Positions 26,047 through 35,779 of a stretch of DNA of 64,000 nt are shown piece after piece. The notes under the pieces are model-generated. The model was not told the origin of the DNA. It did not search any database and worked only from the letters and a program-made list of their open reading frames with translations. Each line of letters starts with the position of its first letter. Positions within the stretch are counted from its first letter, which is position 1. Source of the stretch: Pseudomonas sp. PD9R (GTDB lineage Bacteria; Pseudomonadota; Gammaproteobacteria; Pseudomonadales; Pseudomonadaceae); NCBI RefSeq assembly GCF_019200975.1, contig NZ_JAHTMR010000006.1, positions 1 through 64,000 on the forward strand, given 5' to 3'. The position numbers and the translations under genes were made by a program.

Positions 26047-26352
26047 ATGGCCAAGATGAGCATGAAAAACCGCGAGCTGAAGCGTCAGCTCACGGTTGCC
26101 AAGTACGCGAAAAAGCGTGCAGCACTGAAAGCAATCATCGTTGATCTGAACGCAAGTCCAGAAGCGCGTTGGGAAGCTACAGTAGCTCTGCAGAAGCAGC
26201 CACGTGACGCAAGCGCTTCGCGCATGCGTAACCGCTGCCGCCTGACCGGTCGTCCACACGGCGTTTACCGCAAGTTCGGCCTCGGCCGTAACAAACTGCG
26301 TGAAGCGGCAATGCGTGGTGACGTACCAGGTCTGGTTAAAGCCAGCTGGTAA
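26047..26352 (+). CDS. rpsN: 30S ribosomal protein S14 (zinc-free long type)
   Basis: 101 aa. Has no CxxC pairs, so it is the zinc-independent form. ATG 26047 ([14 protein letters not shown], after TTGGAGTAGG) was used; an in-frame start at 25981 would overlap rpl[22 protein letters not shown] is intact. It is followed by an unusual 209-nt gap with a hairpin and a promoter. Confidence 0.97.
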   Translation: MAKMSMKNRELKRQLTVAKYAKKRAALKAIIVDLNASPEARWEATVALQKQPRDASASRMRNRCRLTGRPHGVYRKFGLGRNKLREAAMRGDVPGLVKASW

Positions 26353-26413
26353 GTACTTTCGAAGTCTCGGCGCTCGGGTTCGCAAGATCCTGACCGCCGG
26401 TGGCCTTGAATCT

Positions 26414-26441
26414 GAATCAAGCCCCTTTTGGGGCTTGATTC
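26414..26441 (+). terminator. Hairpin between rpsN and rpsH
   Basis: Perfect 12-bp stem GAATCAAGCCCC / GGGGCTTGATTC with a TTTT loop, followed by ATTTCC rather than a T-tract. It looks like a weak or partial terminator. Its right arm also carries the -35 of the promoter at 26435. Confidence 0.6.
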
Positions 26442-26463
26442 ATTTCCGGGGTGTGTCTAGAAT
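26435..26463 (+). promoter_or_regulatory. Internal promoter upstream of rpsH
   Basis: TTGATT (26435-26440), 17-nt spacer, TAGAAT (26458-26463). Same -10 and spacing as the S10 promoter. A leader of roughly 90 nt to the rpsH start follows. Confidence 0.75.
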
Positions 26464-26561
26464 ATGCGGCTCGCCTGAGCCCGTGTTTTCTATGCTCGGA
26501 GATTCTCGGCGACAAGTAGTAGCCGCAAGGCTAATTTTTCTGTATTAGGAGCGTCTAGCCC

Positions 26562-26954
26562 ATGAGTATGCAGGACCCGTTAGCGGACATGCTAACTCGA
26601 ATCCGTAATGCCCAGATGGCTGAAAAGTCCGTCGTAAGCATGCCATCTTCTACGTTGAAGGTAGCTGTTGCCAAAGTCCTGAAGGACGAGGGTTACATCG
26701 CGGGTTATCAGATCAGCAGCGAAATCAAACCACTGCTGTCTATCGAGCTGAAATACTTCGAAGGCCGTCCGGTTATCGAAGAAGTGAAGCGCGTCAGCCG
26801 TCCAGGCCTGCGTCAGTACAAGTCCGTCGAAGATCTGCCGAAAGTTCGTGGCGGTCTCGGTGTGTCTATCGTCTCCACCAACAAAGGTGTGATGACGGAT
26901 CGTGCTGCGCGCGCTGCCGGTGTCGGCGGCGAAGTTCTTTGCACTGTGTTCTAA
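26562..26954 (+). CDS. rpsH: 30S ribosomal protein S8
   Basis: 130 aa, 16S rRNA binder and, in E. coli, translational repressor of the spc operon. [18 protein letters not shown] start with AGGAG at 26547-26551; C-terminal [23 protein letters not shown] is typical. Here it appears to be first in its own sub-operon because of the promoter in front of it. Confidence 0.97.
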   Translation: MSMQDPLADMLTRIRNAQMAEKSVVSMPSSTLKVAVAKVLKDEGYIAGYQISSEIKPLLSIELKYFEGRPVIEEVKRVSRPGLRQYKSVEDLPKVRGGLGVSIVSTNKGVMTDRAARAAGVGGEVLCTVF

Positions 26955-26966
26955 GGGGGGATAAGC

Positions 26967-27500
26967 ATGTCTCGCGTCGCTAAGAACCCCGTTAAGCTGC
27001 CAGCCGGTGTCGAAGTAAAATTCGCAGGCCAACAGCTTTCGGTGAAGGGTGCCAAGGGCACTCTCGAACTGAACATCCATTCGTCCGTTGAGATCGTTGA
27101 AGAAGCTGGTGAGCTGCGTTTCGCTGCTCGCAATGGCGATCAACAAACTCGCGCAATGGCTGGTACCACTCGTGCGTTGGTTAACAACATGGTCCAAGGC
27201 GTAAGCCAAGGCTTCGAGCGCAAGCTCCAGCTGGTCGGTGTTGGTTACAAAGCGCAAGCAAAAGGCACAGTGTTGAACCTGGCTCTTGGCTTCTCGCATC
27301 CAGTGGATTACGAACTGCCGGAAGGCATCACCGCTGAGACTCCTAGCCAGACCGATATCCTGATCAAGGGCATCGATAAGCAGCTGGTAGGTCAAGTGGC
27401 CGCCGAGATCCGCGACTTCCGTCCACCAGAGCCGTACAAAGGCAAAGGTGTGCGCTACGCGGACGAAGTCGTCCGTCGTAAAGAAGCCAAGAAGAAGTAG
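26967..27500 (+). CDS. rplF: 50S ribosomal protein L6
   Basis: 177 aa, two-domain protein near the sarcin-ricin loop. [17 protein letters not shown] start and the C-terminal [14 protein letters not shown] signature. The gap to rpsH is 12 nt. Confidence 0.97.
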   Translation: MSRVAKNPVKLPAGVEVKFAGQQLSVKGAKGTLELNIHSSVEIVEEAGELRFAARNGDQQTRAMAGTTRALVNNMVQGVSQGFERKLQLVGVGYKAQAKGTVLNLALGFSHPVDYELPEGITAETPSQTDILIKGIDKQLVGQVAAEIRDFRPPEPYKGKGVRYADEVVRRKEAKKK

Positions 27501-27510
27501 GGCATAGCAA

Positions 27511-27861
27511 ATGACCGACAAAAAAGTTACTCGACTGCGTCGCGCTCGCAAAGCACGCCTGAAAATGCACGAACTCGAAGTCGTGCGTCTCTGCGTGTTC
27601 CGCTCTTCGCAGCACATCTACGCCCAGGTCATTTCGGCCGACGGCAACAAAGTCCTGGCAAGTGCCTCGACTTTGGATAAAGAACTGCGTGATGGCGCCA
27701 CTGGCAACATCGACGCGGCCACTAAGGTTGGCCAGCTGGTCGCTACGCGTGCTAAAGCCGCTGGCGTCTCGCAAGTGGCTTTCGACCGCTCTGGCTTCAA
27801 GTACCACGGCCGCGTTAAAGCGCTGGCTGATGCTGCTCGTGAAGCTGGGCTGGAGTTCTAA
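27511..27861 (+). CDS. rplR: 50S ribosomal protein L18
   Basis: 116 aa, 5S rRNA-binding protein. Basic N-terminus ([20 protein letters not shown]) and C-terminal [24 protein letters not shown] are typical. Confidence 0.97.
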   Translation: MTDKKVTRLRRARKARLKMHELEVVRLCVFRSSQHIYAQVISADGNKVLASASTLDKELRDGATGNIDAATKVGQLVATRAKAAGVSQVAFDRSGFKYHGRVKALADAAREAGLEF

Positions 27862-27864
27862 GTT

Positions 27865-28365
27865 ATGTCAAATAACGACCAAAAGCGCGACGAAGGCTAC
27901 ATTGAGAAGCTGGTTCAAGTTAACCGCGTAGCCAAAACCGTTAAAGGCGGCCGTATCTTCACTTTTACCGCGTTGACCGTGGTTGGTGATGGTAAAGGGC
28001 GTGTTGGCTTCGGCCGTGGCAAGTCACGTGAAGTGCCTGCTGCGATCCAGAAGGCAATGGAAGCTGCTCGTCGCAACATGATCCAGGTTGATCTGAACGG
28101 CACCACTCTGCAGTACGCAATGAAGTCCGGTCACGGCGCTTCGAAGGTGTACATGCAGCCTGCTTCTGAAGGTACCGGTATCATCGCTGGCGGCGCAATG
28201 CGTGCCGTTCTCGAAGTTGCTGGCGTTCAGAACGTTCTGGCCAAGTGCTACGGCTCGACTAACCCGGTAAACGTGGTTCACGCCACTTTCAAAGGTTTGA
28301 AAGCTATGCAATCTCCTGAATCCATTGCCGCCAAGCGTGGCAAAAGCGTCAAGGAGATCTTCTGA
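27865..28365 (+). CDS. rpsE: 30S ribosomal protein S5
   Basis: 166 aa, decoding-fidelity protein at the mRNA entry site. [20 protein letters not shown] is the S5 signature. Starts 3 nt after rplR. Confidence 0.97.
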   Translation: MSNNDQKRDEGYIEKLVQVNRVAKTVKGGRIFTFTALTVVGDGKGRVGFGRGKSREVPAAIQKAMEAARRNMIQVDLNGTTLQYAMKSGHGASKVYMQPASEGTGIIAGGAMRAVLEVAGVQNVLAKCYGSTNPVNVVHATFKGLKAMQSPESIAAKRGKSVKEIF

Positions 28366-28367
28366 TC

Positions 28368-28544
28368 ATGGCTACCGTTAAAGTTACGCTGATCAAAAGC
28401 ATGACCGGCCGCATCCCTAACCACAAACTGTGCGTTAAGGGTCTGGGTCTGCGTCGCATCGGTCACACTGTAGAAGTCCTGGATACTCCCGAGAATCGCG
28501 GGATGATCAACAAGGCTTACTACATGCTGCGTGTCGAGGGTTAA
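28368..28544 (+). CDS. rpmD: 50S ribosomal protein L30
   Basis: 58 aa, ATG 28368 to TAA 28544. Starts [15 protein letters not shown], with [13 protein letters not shown] in the middle. Too short for many gene finders but clearly real: it fills the exact gap between rpsE (2 nt) and rplO (3 nt). Confidence 0.96.
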   Translation: MATVKVTLIKSMTGRIPNHKLCVKGLGLRRIGHTVEVLDTPENRGMINKAYYMLRVEG

Positions 28545-28547
28545 TCG

Positions 28548-28985
28548 ATGAAACTCAATGATCTGAGTCCAGCGCCGGGTTCCCGTCGCGAAAAGCATCG
28601 TCCGGGCCGTGGTATCGGTAGTGGTTTGGGTAAGACTGGTGGCCGTGGCCATAAAGGTCAGACTTCCCGCTCCGGTGGTACCATTGCTCCAGGCTTTGAA
28701 GGCGGTCAACAGCCGCTGCATCGTCGTCTGCCGAAGTTCGGTTTCGTTTCCCTGAAAGCCATGGACCGCGCAGAAGTGCGTCTGTCCGAGCTGGCTAAAG
28801 TGGAAGGCGACATCGTCACTGTGCAGTCCCTGAAAGATGCCAACGTGATCAACGTCAACGTACAGCGTGTGAAAATCATGCTGTCCGGTGAAGTGACTCG
28901 CGCTGTCACTATCGGCAAGGGAATCGGCGCCACCAAAGGTGCGCGTGCGGCTATCGAAGCAGCTGGCGGCAAGTTCGAGGAATAA
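28548..28985 (+). CDS. rplO: 50S ribosomal protein L15
   Basis: 145 aa, late-assembly protein. Gly/Arg-rich N-terminal extension ([19 protein letters not shown]) that penetrates the 23S rRNA. The stop is directly followed by the secY start with no gap. Confidence 0.97.
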   Translation: MKLNDLSPAPGSRREKHRPGRGIGSGLGKTGGRGHKGQTSRSGGTIAPGFEGGQQPLHRRLPKFGFVSLKAMDRAEVRLSELAKVEGDIVTVQSLKDANVINVNVQRVKIMLSGEVTRAVTIGKGIGATKGARAAIEAAGGKFEE

Positions 28986-30314
28986 ATGGCTAAGCAAGGT
29001 GCTCTCTCTGCGCTCGGCAAAGGCGGTATGTCTGAACTCTGGGCTCGTCTGCGTTTTCTGTTCCTGGCGATTATCGTCTACCGAATAGGCGCACACATCC
29101 CGGTTCCAGGTATCAACCCGGACCGACTCGCGGACCTGTTTCGACAGAATGAGGGGACCATTCTTAGCTTGTTCAACATGTTTTCCGGCGGCGCGCTGGA
29201 GCGGATGAGCATCTTTGCGCTGGGGATCATGCCGTACATTTCGGCATCGATCATCATGCAACTGATGACAGCCGTCAGCCCGCAGCTGGAGCAGTTGAAG
29301 AAGGAAGGTGAAGCTGGCCGTCGCAAGATCAGCCAGTACACCCGCTACGGCACTGTCGTCCTCGCTCTAGTTCAGGCTATTGGCATGTCCATTGGTCTGG
29401 CGGGGCAGGGTGTAGCGTTCACTGGTGACTTTGGCTTCCATTTCGTCGCGGTATCCACTTTTGTGGCTGGTGCGATGTTTATGATGTGGCTGGGTGAGCA
29501 GATTACTGAGCGTGGTGTTGGCAACGGTATCTCGATGTTGATTTTTTCGGGTATCGTCGCCGGTCTTCCGAGAGCGATCGGGCAGTCTTTCGAGTCTGCA
29601 CGTCAGGGCGATATCAACATCTTCGCTCTGGTTGCCATCGGTTTGCTGGCAGTAGCGATTATCGGTTTCGTGGTGTTCATTGAGCGTGGTCAGCGTCGTA
29701 TTGCTGTTCACTACGCCAAGCGTCAGCAAGGCCGCAAGGTTTTTGCTGCACAGACTAGCCACTTGCCGCTGAAGGTGAACATGGCCGGTGTTATTCCGGC
29801 TATTTTCGCGAGCAGCATCTTGCTGTTCCCGGCTTCGTTGGGTGCCTGGTTTGGCCAGTCTGAAGGTATGGGCTGGTTGCAGGACATCTCGCAGTCGATC
29901 GCTCCTGGTCAGCCGTTGAATATTCTGCTGTTTAGTGCAGGGATTATTTTCTTCTGCTTCTTCTATACGGCGTTGATGTTCAATCCGAAAGACGTAGCGG
30001 AAAACCTGAAGAAGTCCGGTGCCTTTATTCCGGGCATCCGTCCAGGTGAGCAGTCTGCGCGCTACATTGATGGCGTTCTGACTCGCTTGACCATGTTCGG
30101 TGCTCTTTACATGACGGCCGTCTGCCTGTTGCCCCAGTTCCTGGTGGTTGCAGCCAACGTACCGTTCTACCTTGGCGGGACCTCGTTGCTGATCGTCGTC
30201 GTGGTTGTGATGGACTTCATGTCCCAAGTACAATCGCACCTCGTTTCGCACCAGTACGAATCCCTGATGAAGAAAGCCAACCTGAAGGGCTACGGCAGCG
30301 GCATGTTGCGCTGA
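28986..30314 (+). CDS. secY: Preprotein translocase subunit SecY
   Basis: 442 aa, the channel-forming subunit of SecYEG in the inner membrane, with about ten hydrophobic segments. [38 protein letters not shown] is the conserved plug/TM2 region, starting near residue 53. The cytosolic loop around LRYIDG (here [11 protein letters not shown]) contacts SecA and the ribosome. Directly abuts rplO. Confidence 0.97.
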   Translation: MAKQGALSALGKGGMSELWARLRFLFLAIIVYRIGAHIPVPGINPDRLADLFRQNEGTILSLFNMFSGGALERMSIFALGIMPYISASIIMQLMTAVSPQLEQLKKEGEAGRRKISQYTRYGTVVLALVQAIGMSIGLAGQGVAFTGDFGFHFVAVSTFVAGAMFMMWLGEQITERGVGNGISMLIFSGIVAGLPRAIGQSFESARQGDINIFALVAIGLLAVAIIGFVVFIERGQRRIAVHYAKRQQGRKVFAAQTSHLPLKVNMAGVIPAIFASSILLFPASLGAWFGQSEGMGWLQDISQSIAPGQPLNILLFSAGIIFFCFFYTALMFNPKDVAENLKKSGAFIPGIRPGEQSARYIDGVLTRLTMFGALYMTAVCLLPQFLVVAANVPFYLGGTSLLIVVVVVMDFMSQVQSHLVSHQYESLMKKANLKGYGSGMLR

Positions 30315-30341
30315 GTACCCATAAGGTTCGAGGAGTTGGTG

Positions 30342-30458
30342 ATGAAAGTTCGTGCATCGGTGAAAAAGCTGTGCCGTAACTGCAAGATTATTCGCCGCGA
30401 AGGTGTTGTTCGAGTAATTTGCAGCGCGGAACCGCGTCACAAACAGCGCCAAGGCTGA
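30342..30458 (+). CDS. rpmJ: 50S ribosomal protein L36 (zinc-binding type)
   Basis: 38 aa, ATG 30342 with GAGG upstream to TGA 30458. Cys11, Cys14, Cys27 and His33 form the CxxC-C-H zinc site, so this is the C+ form that stores zinc; a C- paralogue, if any, lies outside the window. It ends the spc operon. Confidence 0.96.
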
Positions 30459-30476
30459 GTGTGATTGTGCTTCAAG

Positions 30477-30500
30477 CCCGGCAGCTAGTGCGCTGCCGGG
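30477..30500 (+). terminator. Hairpin at the spc-alpha operon junction
   Basis: Stem CCCGGCAGC / GCTGCCGGG with a 6-nt loop, then TTGATTATTTGTTATT. The T-run is interrupted, so termination may be partial. Confidence 0.65.
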
Positions 30501-30529
30501 TTGATTATTTGTTATTACAGCGATATTAT
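30501..30529 (+). promoter_or_regulatory. Alpha operon promoter
   Basis: TTGATT (30501-30506), 17-nt spacer, TATTAT (30524-30529), beginning right after the hairpin and 60 nt before rpsM. The same layout (hairpin followed by a TTGATT promoter) as before rpsH. Confidence 0.7.
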
Positions 30530-30588
30530 CTCGCGCCCTATTTCTTGGCTTCCGGGGCGTAGGTAGCTGTCAATTGGAGTCCCACTGA

Positions 30589-30945
30589 ATGGCCCGTATT
30601 GCAGGCGTTAACATTCCAGATAACAAGCATACTGTTATCTCGCTGACCTACATCTATGGTGTTGGTCGCACTACTGCACAGAAAATTTGTGCAGAGACTG
30701 GGGTAAACCCAGCAGCAAAGATCAAAGATCTGAGCGACGAGCAAATTGAACAGCTGCGTGGCGAAGTGGCGAAGTTCACCACTGAAGGTGACCTGCGTCG
30801 CGAAATCAACATGAAAATCAAGCGCTTGATGGACCTCGGTTGCTATCGCGGTCTGCGTCATCGTCGTGGTCTTCCAGTACGCGGTCAGCGTACCAAGACC
30901 AACGCGCGTACCCGTAAAGGTCCGCGTAAGCCGATCCGCAAGTAA
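30589..30945 (+). CDS. rpsM: 30S ribosomal protein S13
   Basis: 118 aa, head protein making intersubunit bridges. [14 protein letters not shown] start, [29 protein letters not shown] in the C-terminal tail. First gene of the alpha operon. Confidence 0.97.
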   Translation: MARIAGVNIPDNKHTVISLTYIYGVGRTTAQKICAETGVNPAAKIKDLSDEQIEQLRGEVAKFTTEGDLRREINMKIKRLMDLGCYRGLRHRRGLPVRGQRTKTNARTRKGPRKPIRK

Positions 30946-30975
30946 TCGCCCCAGCGAATCGACAGGAATTTAATC

Positions 30976-31365
30976 ATGGCAAAACCTGCTGCTCGTCCTC
31001 GTAAAAAAGTTAAAAAGACAGTGGTTGATGGCATCGCCCACATCCATGCATCTTTTAACAACACAATCGTGACCATTACCGACCGTCAAGGTAACGCTCT
31101 TTCCTGGGCTACCTCCGGTGGTTCGGGTTTCCGCGGTTCCCGCAAGTCCACCCCGTTTGCTGCTCAAGTAGCTGCTGAACGTGCTGGTCAAGCTGCGCTG
31201 GAATACGGCCTGAAAAACCTCGACGTAAACGTCAAAGGTCCAGGTCCAGGTCGTGAATCCGCAGTCCGCGCTTTGAATGGCTGTGGCTACAAGATCGCCA
31301 GCATCACCGACGTGACGCCAATCCCGCACAACGGGTGCCGTCCGCCGAAGAAGCGCCGCGTGTAA
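30976..31365 (+). CDS. rpsK: 30S ribosomal protein S11
   Basis: 129 aa, platform protein of the mRNA exit. Family blocks [20 protein letters not shown] and the C-terminal [18 protein letters not shown]. Confidence 0.97.
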   Translation: MAKPAARPRKKVKKTVVDGIAHIHASFNNTIVTITDRQGNALSWATSGGSGFRGSRKSTPFAAQVAAERAGQAALEYGLKNLDVNVKGPGPGRESAVRALNGCGYKIASITDVTPIPHNGCRPPKKRRV

Positions 31366-31383
31366 TCCAGGAGATTGTAAAGA

Positions 31384-32004
31384 ATGGCTCGTTACATTGG
31401 TCCAAAATGCAAACTCGCTCGTCGCGAAGGCACCGATCTCTTTCTGAAGAGCGGCGTGCGCGCGATCGAATCGAAGTGCAACATTGAAGCAGCACCTGGT
31501 ATCCACGGCCAACGCCGCGGTCGCCAGTCCGATTACGGCACCCAACTGCGTGAAAAGCAGAAGGTCCGTCGTATCTACGGCGTTCTCGAGCGTCAATTCA
31601 GCGGCTACTACAAAGAAGCTGCTGGCAAAAAAGGTGCAACCGGTGAAAACCTGCTGCAACTGCTCGAATGCCGTCTGGACAACGTTGTATACCGTATGGG
31701 CTTTGGTTCTACTCGTGCCGAATCCCGTCAGCTGGTATCGCACAAGTCGATCAGCGTAAACGGTCAAACCGTTAACGTTCCGTCCTACCAGGTTCGTGCT
31801 GGTGACGTGGTTGCTGTTCGCGAGAAAGCAAAAAACCAACTTCGCATTGTCCAAGCTCTCGATCTGTGTGCCCAACGTGGCCGCGTAGAATGGGTAGAAG
31901 TAGACACTGAGAAGAAGTCGGGCGTTTTCAAGAACGTTCCAGCTCGCAGTGATCTGTCCGCCGACATCAACGAAAGCCTGATTGTCGAGCTCTACTCCAA
32001 GTAA
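31384..32004 (+). CDS. rpsD: 30S ribosomal protein S4
   Basis: 206 aa, primary 16S binder and, in E. coli, repressor of the alpha operon. [19 protein letters not shown] start; the S4 RNA-binding domain ([21 protein letters not shown]) spans about residues 97-160. Confidence 0.97.
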   Translation: MARYIGPKCKLARREGTDLFLKSGVRAIESKCNIEAAPGIHGQRRGRQSDYGTQLREKQKVRRIYGVLERQFSGYYKEAAGKKGATGENLLQLLECRLDNVVYRMGFGSTRAESRQLVSHKSISVNGQTVNVPSYQVRAGDVVAVREKAKNQLRIVQALDLCAQRGRVEWVEVDTEKKSGVFKNVPARSDLSADINESLIVELYSK

Positions 32005-32026
32005 GGGCTAGAAAATAGGTGCATCC

Positions 32027-33028
32027 ATGCAGATTTCGGTAAATGAGTTCCTGACACCCCGCCACATTGATGTGCAGGTTGTCAGTCCAACCCGCGCCAA
32101 GATCACTCTCGAGCCTCTCGAGCGTGGCTTTGGCCACACCCTGGGCAACGCGCTGCGCCGCATCCTGTTGTCCTCAATGCCCGGCTGTGCAGTAGTCGAG
32201 GCCGAGATTGACGGTGTGCTCCACGAGTACAGCGCCATCGAAGGTGTACAGGAAGACGTAATTGAAATCCTGTTGAACCTTAAAGGTCTCGCTATCAAGC
32301 TGCACGGTCGTGACGAAGTTACGCTGACCTTGTCGAAGAAGGGTTCGGGGGTGGTTACCGCTGCCGATATTCAGCTGGATCATGATGTCGAGATCGTTAA
32401 CCCCGATCACGTAATCGCTAACCTGGCGTCTAACGGCGCCCTGAACATGAAGCTCGTAGTAGCTCGTGGTCGTGGTTATGAACCGGCAGACTCGCGTCAG
32501 AGCGATGAAGACGAAAGCCGCAGCATCGGTCGCTTGCAGCTTGACTCTTCGTTCAGCCCGGTTCGCCGTATCGCATACGTGGTGGAAAACGCCCGTGTCG
32601 AGCAGCGTACTAACCTGGACAAGCTGGTTATTGATCTGGAAACCAACGGTACTCTGGATCCTGAAGAGGCTATCCGCCGCGCTGCAACCATTCTGCAACA
32701 GCAGTTGGCTGCGTTCGTCGACCTCAAAGGTGACAGCGAACCAGTGGTAATCGAGCAAGAAGACGAGATCGATCCGATCCTGCTTCGCCCGGTTGACGAT
32801 CTGGAACTGACTGTACGTTCGGCTAACTGCCTTAAGGCGGAAAACATCTACTACATCGGCGACCTGATTCAGCGTACCGAAGTAGAGCTGTTGAAGACTC
32901 CGAACCTTGGCAAGAAATCCTTGACTGAAATCAAGGACGTTCTGGCCTCCCGCGGTCTGTCCCTCGGCATGCGCCTCGACAACTGGCCGCCTGCAAGTCT
33001 TAAGAAGGACGACAAGGCGACTGCCTGA
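32027..33028 (+). CDS. rpoA: RNA polymerase subunit alpha
   Basis: 333 aa. The N-terminal domain (1-235) dimerizes and nucleates core assembly ([21 protein letters not shown] block). A flexible linker leads to the C-terminal domain (about 250-333), which binds UP elements and activators; [16 protein letters not shown] and [13 protein letters not shown] are its motifs. Clustered with S13-S11-S4-L17 as in all gammaproteobacteria. Confidence 0.98.
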   Translation: MQISVNEFLTPRHIDVQVVSPTRAKITLEPLERGFGHTLGNALRRILLSSMPGCAVVEAEIDGVLHEYSAIEGVQEDVIEILLNLKGLAIKLHGRDEVTLTLSKKGSGVVTAADIQLDHDVEIVNPDHVIANLASNGALNMKLVVARGRGYEPADSRQSDEDESRSIGRLQLDSSFSPVRRIAYVVENARVEQRTNLDKLVIDLETNGTLDPEEAIRRAATILQQQLAAFVDLKGDSEPVVIEQEDEIDPILLRPVDDLELTVRSANCLKAENIYYIGDLIQRTEVELLKTPNLGKKSLTEIKDVLASRGLSLGMRLDNWPPASLKKDDKATA

Positions 33029-33070
33029 TCGTCGTAATCACCGAACGTAGTGTTTGGTAAGGAATGAACC

Positions 33071-33457
33071 ATGCGTCATCGTAAAAGTGGTCGTCACCTG
33101 AGCCGCACCAGCTCGCACCGCAAGGCCATGTTCCAAAACATGGCGGTGTCGCTGTTCGAGCACGAGCTGATCAAAACTACACTGCCGAAAGCTAAAGAAC
33201 TGCGTCGCGTTGCTGAGCCGCTGATCACTTTGGCCAAGACAGACAGCCTGGCTAACCGCCGTCTGGCTTTCGACCGTACTCGTTCGAAAGCTATCGTTGG
33301 TAAGCTCTTCAACGACCTGGGCAAGCGTTACGCTACCCGTGAGGGTGGCTACCTGCGCATCCTCAAGTGCGGTTTCCGCACTGGCGACAACGCGCCTATG
33401 GCGTACGTCGAGTTGGTTGATCGTGCTACTGCAGGCGAAGCTGTATCCGCCGAGTAA
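33071..33457 (+). CDS. rplQ: 50S ribosomal protein L17
   Basis: 128 aa, [17 protein letters not shown] start. Tunnel-exit protein. Last gene of the ribosomal block, closed by a terminator 20 nt downstream. Confidence 0.97.
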   Translation: MRHRKSGRHLSRTSSHRKAMFQNMAVSLFEHELIKTTLPKAKELRRVAEPLITLAKTDSLANRRLAFDRTRSKAIVGKLFNDLGKRYATREGGYLRILKCGFRTGDNAPMAYVELVDRATAGEAVSAE

Positions 33458-33476
33458 AACGTCAGTCTGAAACGAA

Positions 33477-33503
33477 GAACCGGGCCTAGTGCCCGGTTTT
33501 TTG
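33477..33503 (+). terminator. Terminator of the alpha operon
   Basis: Stem AACCGGGC / GCCCGGTT with a 5-nt loop and TTTTTT. Confidence 0.9.
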
Positions 33504-33648
33504 TGCGCGTACGAAAAGTGCCCAACCTAAAGTTAGTTATTTTCTATCGACTGCTGTGAATCAATGAATTAGAAGGTGTCATGTGGTTCATTAATACTTC
33601 CTCTCAGCCGATAGCCGGCAGTTTGAGACAGACAAAGGAAGAGATCGC

Positions 33649-35103
33649 ATGAGCCAAAATAAAACGCTTACCACCGCCAGTGGCGCTCCTGTCGCCGATA
33701 ACCAGAATTCCCGTTCCGCCGGACCTCGTGGCCCGTTGCTACTCGACGACTTTCACCTGATCGAGAAGCTCGCCCACTTCAACCGTGAAAACATCCCTGA
33801 GCGCCGTGTACATGCCAAAGGCTCGGGTGCTTACGGAACGTTTACCGTTACTCGCGACATCACCCAATACACCAGCGCCAAACTGTTCGAAGCTGTTGGC
33901 AAGCAAACGCCAACCTTCCTGCGCTTTTCCACCGTTGGCGGTGAGCGCGGTTCGGCGGATACAGAGCGCGATCCGCGTGGTTTTGCATTGAAGTTCTACA
34001 CCGAGGAAGGCAACTGGGACATTGTCGGCAACAACACGCCAGTATTTTTCATCCGTGATCCGCTGAAATTCCCGGACTTTATCCACACTCAAAAGCGTCT
34101 GCCGCAAAGCAACCTGAAAAGCGCGCAGGCGATGTGGGACTTCTGGTCGCACTCTCCTGAGGCGCTGCACCAGGTCACCATCCTGTTTTCCGATCGCGGC
34201 ATTCCTGATGGCTACCGTCACATGCACGGCTTCGGCAGTCATACCTACAGCCTGATCAATGCCAGCGGCGAACGTCGTTGGGTAAAGTGGCACTACAAAA
34301 CCCAGCAAGGGATCAAGAACCTTGCGCCGGCAGAAGCTGCACGCCTGGCCGGTACTGACCCGGATTATGCCCAGCGTGACCTGTTCTGGGCTATTGAGCG
34401 CGGTGATTTCCCAAAATGGAGTGTTTGCATCCAGGTCATGACTGAGGCGCAGGCTGCGGCGCACTACGAGAACCCGTTTGATGTAACCAAGACGTGGTCG
34501 CAGAAAGAATTCCCGCTGATTGAGGTCGGTGTACTGGAACTGAACCGCAATCCGCTCAACTATTTCGCTGAGGTCGAGCAAGCAGCCTTTGGCCCAAGCA
34601 ACATGGTGCCTGGTGTCGGTCTGTCACCAGACCGCATGCTGCAAGGTCGAGTGTTCGCTTACGCAGATGCTCATCGTTACCGTGTGGGCACCAACCACCA
34701 GCAATTGCCGGTAAACGCCCCACGCAACCCGGTAAACAGCTACCAGCGCGATGGTTCGATGGCGTTCGGAAGTAATGGCGGTTCGGCTCCGAATTACGAG
34801 CCAAACAGCTATGTGGACTCGCCGAAACAAGCACCTCGTTACGCTGAGCCTGCATTAGCTTTAAGCGGTTCTGCCGATCGGTACGACCATCGCGAAGATA
34901 CCAACTACTACAGCCATGCCGGTGCGCTGTTCCGTCTGATGAGCGATGAGCAGAAGGCGTTGTTGGTCAGTAACATTGCGGGGGCGATGGCTGGGGTGTC
35001 GAGCGATGTCGTTGATCGCCAATTGCAGCATTTTTTCAAGGCTGATCCGGCGTATGGAGAAGCAATCGCAACGCTACTCAACGTACAGGTGAGCGAAGTC
35101 TAA
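33649..35103 (+). CDS. katA: Catalase KatA (small-subunit, clade 3)
   Basis: 484 aa, the main heme catalase of Pseudomonas, degrading hydrogen peroxide. The length and absence of a C-terminal flavodoxin-like domain mark the small-subunit clade. Distal His55 (in RRVHAKGSG), Asn128 (in VGNNTPVF) and the proximal heme-ligand Tyr338 (in [12 protein letters not shown]) are all present. No signal peptide. AAGGAAGAG at 33635-33643 is the ribosome-binding site. The 190-nt upstream region has no clear OxyR site that I would call. Neighbour of bfrA, as in P. aeruginosa, where iron storage supports KatA activity. Confidence 0.96.
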   Translation: MSQNKTLTTASGAPVADNQNSRSAGPRGPLLLDDFHLIEKLAHFNRENIPERRVHAKGSGAYGTFTVTRDITQYTSAKLFEAVGKQTPTFLRFSTVGGERGSADTERDPRGFALKFYTEEGNWDIVGNNTPVFFIRDPLKFPDFIHTQKRLPQSNLKSAQAMWDFWSHSPEALHQVTILFSDRGIPDGYRHMHGFGSHTYSLINASGERRWVKWHYKTQQGIKNLAPAEAARLAGTDPDYAQRDLFWAIERGDFPKWSVCIQVMTEAQAAAHYENPFDVTKTWSQKEFPLIEVGVLELNRNPLNYFAEVEQAAFGPSNMVPGVGLSPDRMLQGRVFAYADAHRYRVGTNHQQLPVNAPRNPVNSYQRDGSMAFGSNGGSAPNYEPNSYVDSPKQAPRYAEPALALSGSADRYDHREDTNYYSHAGALFRLMSDEQKALLVSNIAGAMAGVSSDVVDRQLQHFFKADPAYGEAIATLLNVQVSEV

Positions 35104-35252
35104 ATGAGAAGCAGAATCGCCCTTGTTTTGGCGGTTTTTGCGTTATTTAAACCACTTTTCTCAGAATATCTTCGCTTTTATCGCGTAAACGGAGTGACCA
35201 AACAGTCGTCGTGGTTCAAACTACAGACTTTCAAGCAGGGAGATGTAGGGCG

Positions 35253-35717
35253 ATGCAAGGCCACCCAGACGTTATCGATTACCTCAACACGTTGCTGACC
35301 GGCGAACTGGCCGCGCGTGATCAATATTTCGTCCATTCGCGGATGTATGAGGACTGGGGTTTCACCAAGCTCTACGAACGTATCAACCACGAGATGGAAG
35401 AGGAAGCAGGGCACGCCGATGCGCTGATGCGCCGAATCCTGATGCTCGAGGGCTCGCCGCGCATGCGTCCGGATGATCTGGATGTCGGTACCACAGTTAC
35501 CGAGATGCTAGAAGCCGATTTGCGCCTGGAATACAAAGTCCGTGCTGCACTGTGCAAAGGCATCAAGCTATGCGAGCAGCACAAGGACTATGTAAGCCGC
35601 GAAATGTTGCGGGTTCAGCTGCATGACACCGAAGAAGATCACACTTACTGGCTCGAAAAGCAGTTGGGTCTGATCAAGTTGATCGGTCTCGAGAACTACC
35701 TGCAGTCCCACACCTGA
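35253..35717 (+). CDS. bfrA: Bacterioferritin-like ferritin (BfrA/FtnA type)
   Basis: 154 aa. 24-mer iron-storage protein that oxidizes Fe(II) and stores the mineral. Ferroxidase residues matching E. coli Bfr are present: Glu18, Glu51, His54, Glu93 (E. coli 94), and the EEDH motif with Glu126 and His129. The heme ligand Met52 is replaced by Ala52, as expected for the P. aeruginosa BfrA/FtnA lineage, which acts as a ferritin. ATG 35253 ([15 protein letters not shown]) was chosen over a start at 35211. 149 nt downstream of katA, probably with its own promoter. Confidence 0.94.
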   Translation: MQGHPDVIDYLNTLLTGELAARDQYFVHSRMYEDWGFTKLYERINHEMEEEAGHADALMRRILMLEGSPRMRPDDLDVGTTVTEMLEADLRLEYKVRAALCKGIKLCEQHKDYVSREMLRVQLHDTEEDHTYWLEKQLGLIKLIGLENYLQSHT

Positions 35718-35729
35718 TAGCAGATACAA

Positions 35730-35767
35730 AAAAGCCCCTGTCACCGGCAAAGTGACAGGGGCTTTTT
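35730..35767. terminator. Bidirectional terminator bfrA / uvrA
   Basis: Stem AAAGCCCCTGTCAC / GTGACAGGGGCTTT with a CGGCAAA loop, A-rich on the left and T-rich on the right, between two convergent genes. It can serve both. Confidence 0.93.
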
Positions 35768-35779
35768 CGTGAGTCGGAC

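Noticed and set aside
33530..33648. Possible OxyR site before katA (GTTAGTTATTTTCTAT)
   Set aside because: Only one half-like element and no correctly spaced partner, although OxyR control of katA is known in Pseudomonas.
35104..35298. 64-codon frame between katA and bfrA starting right after the katA stop
   Set aside because: No good ribosome-binding site, overlaps the bfrA start in another frame, and no family similarity seen.
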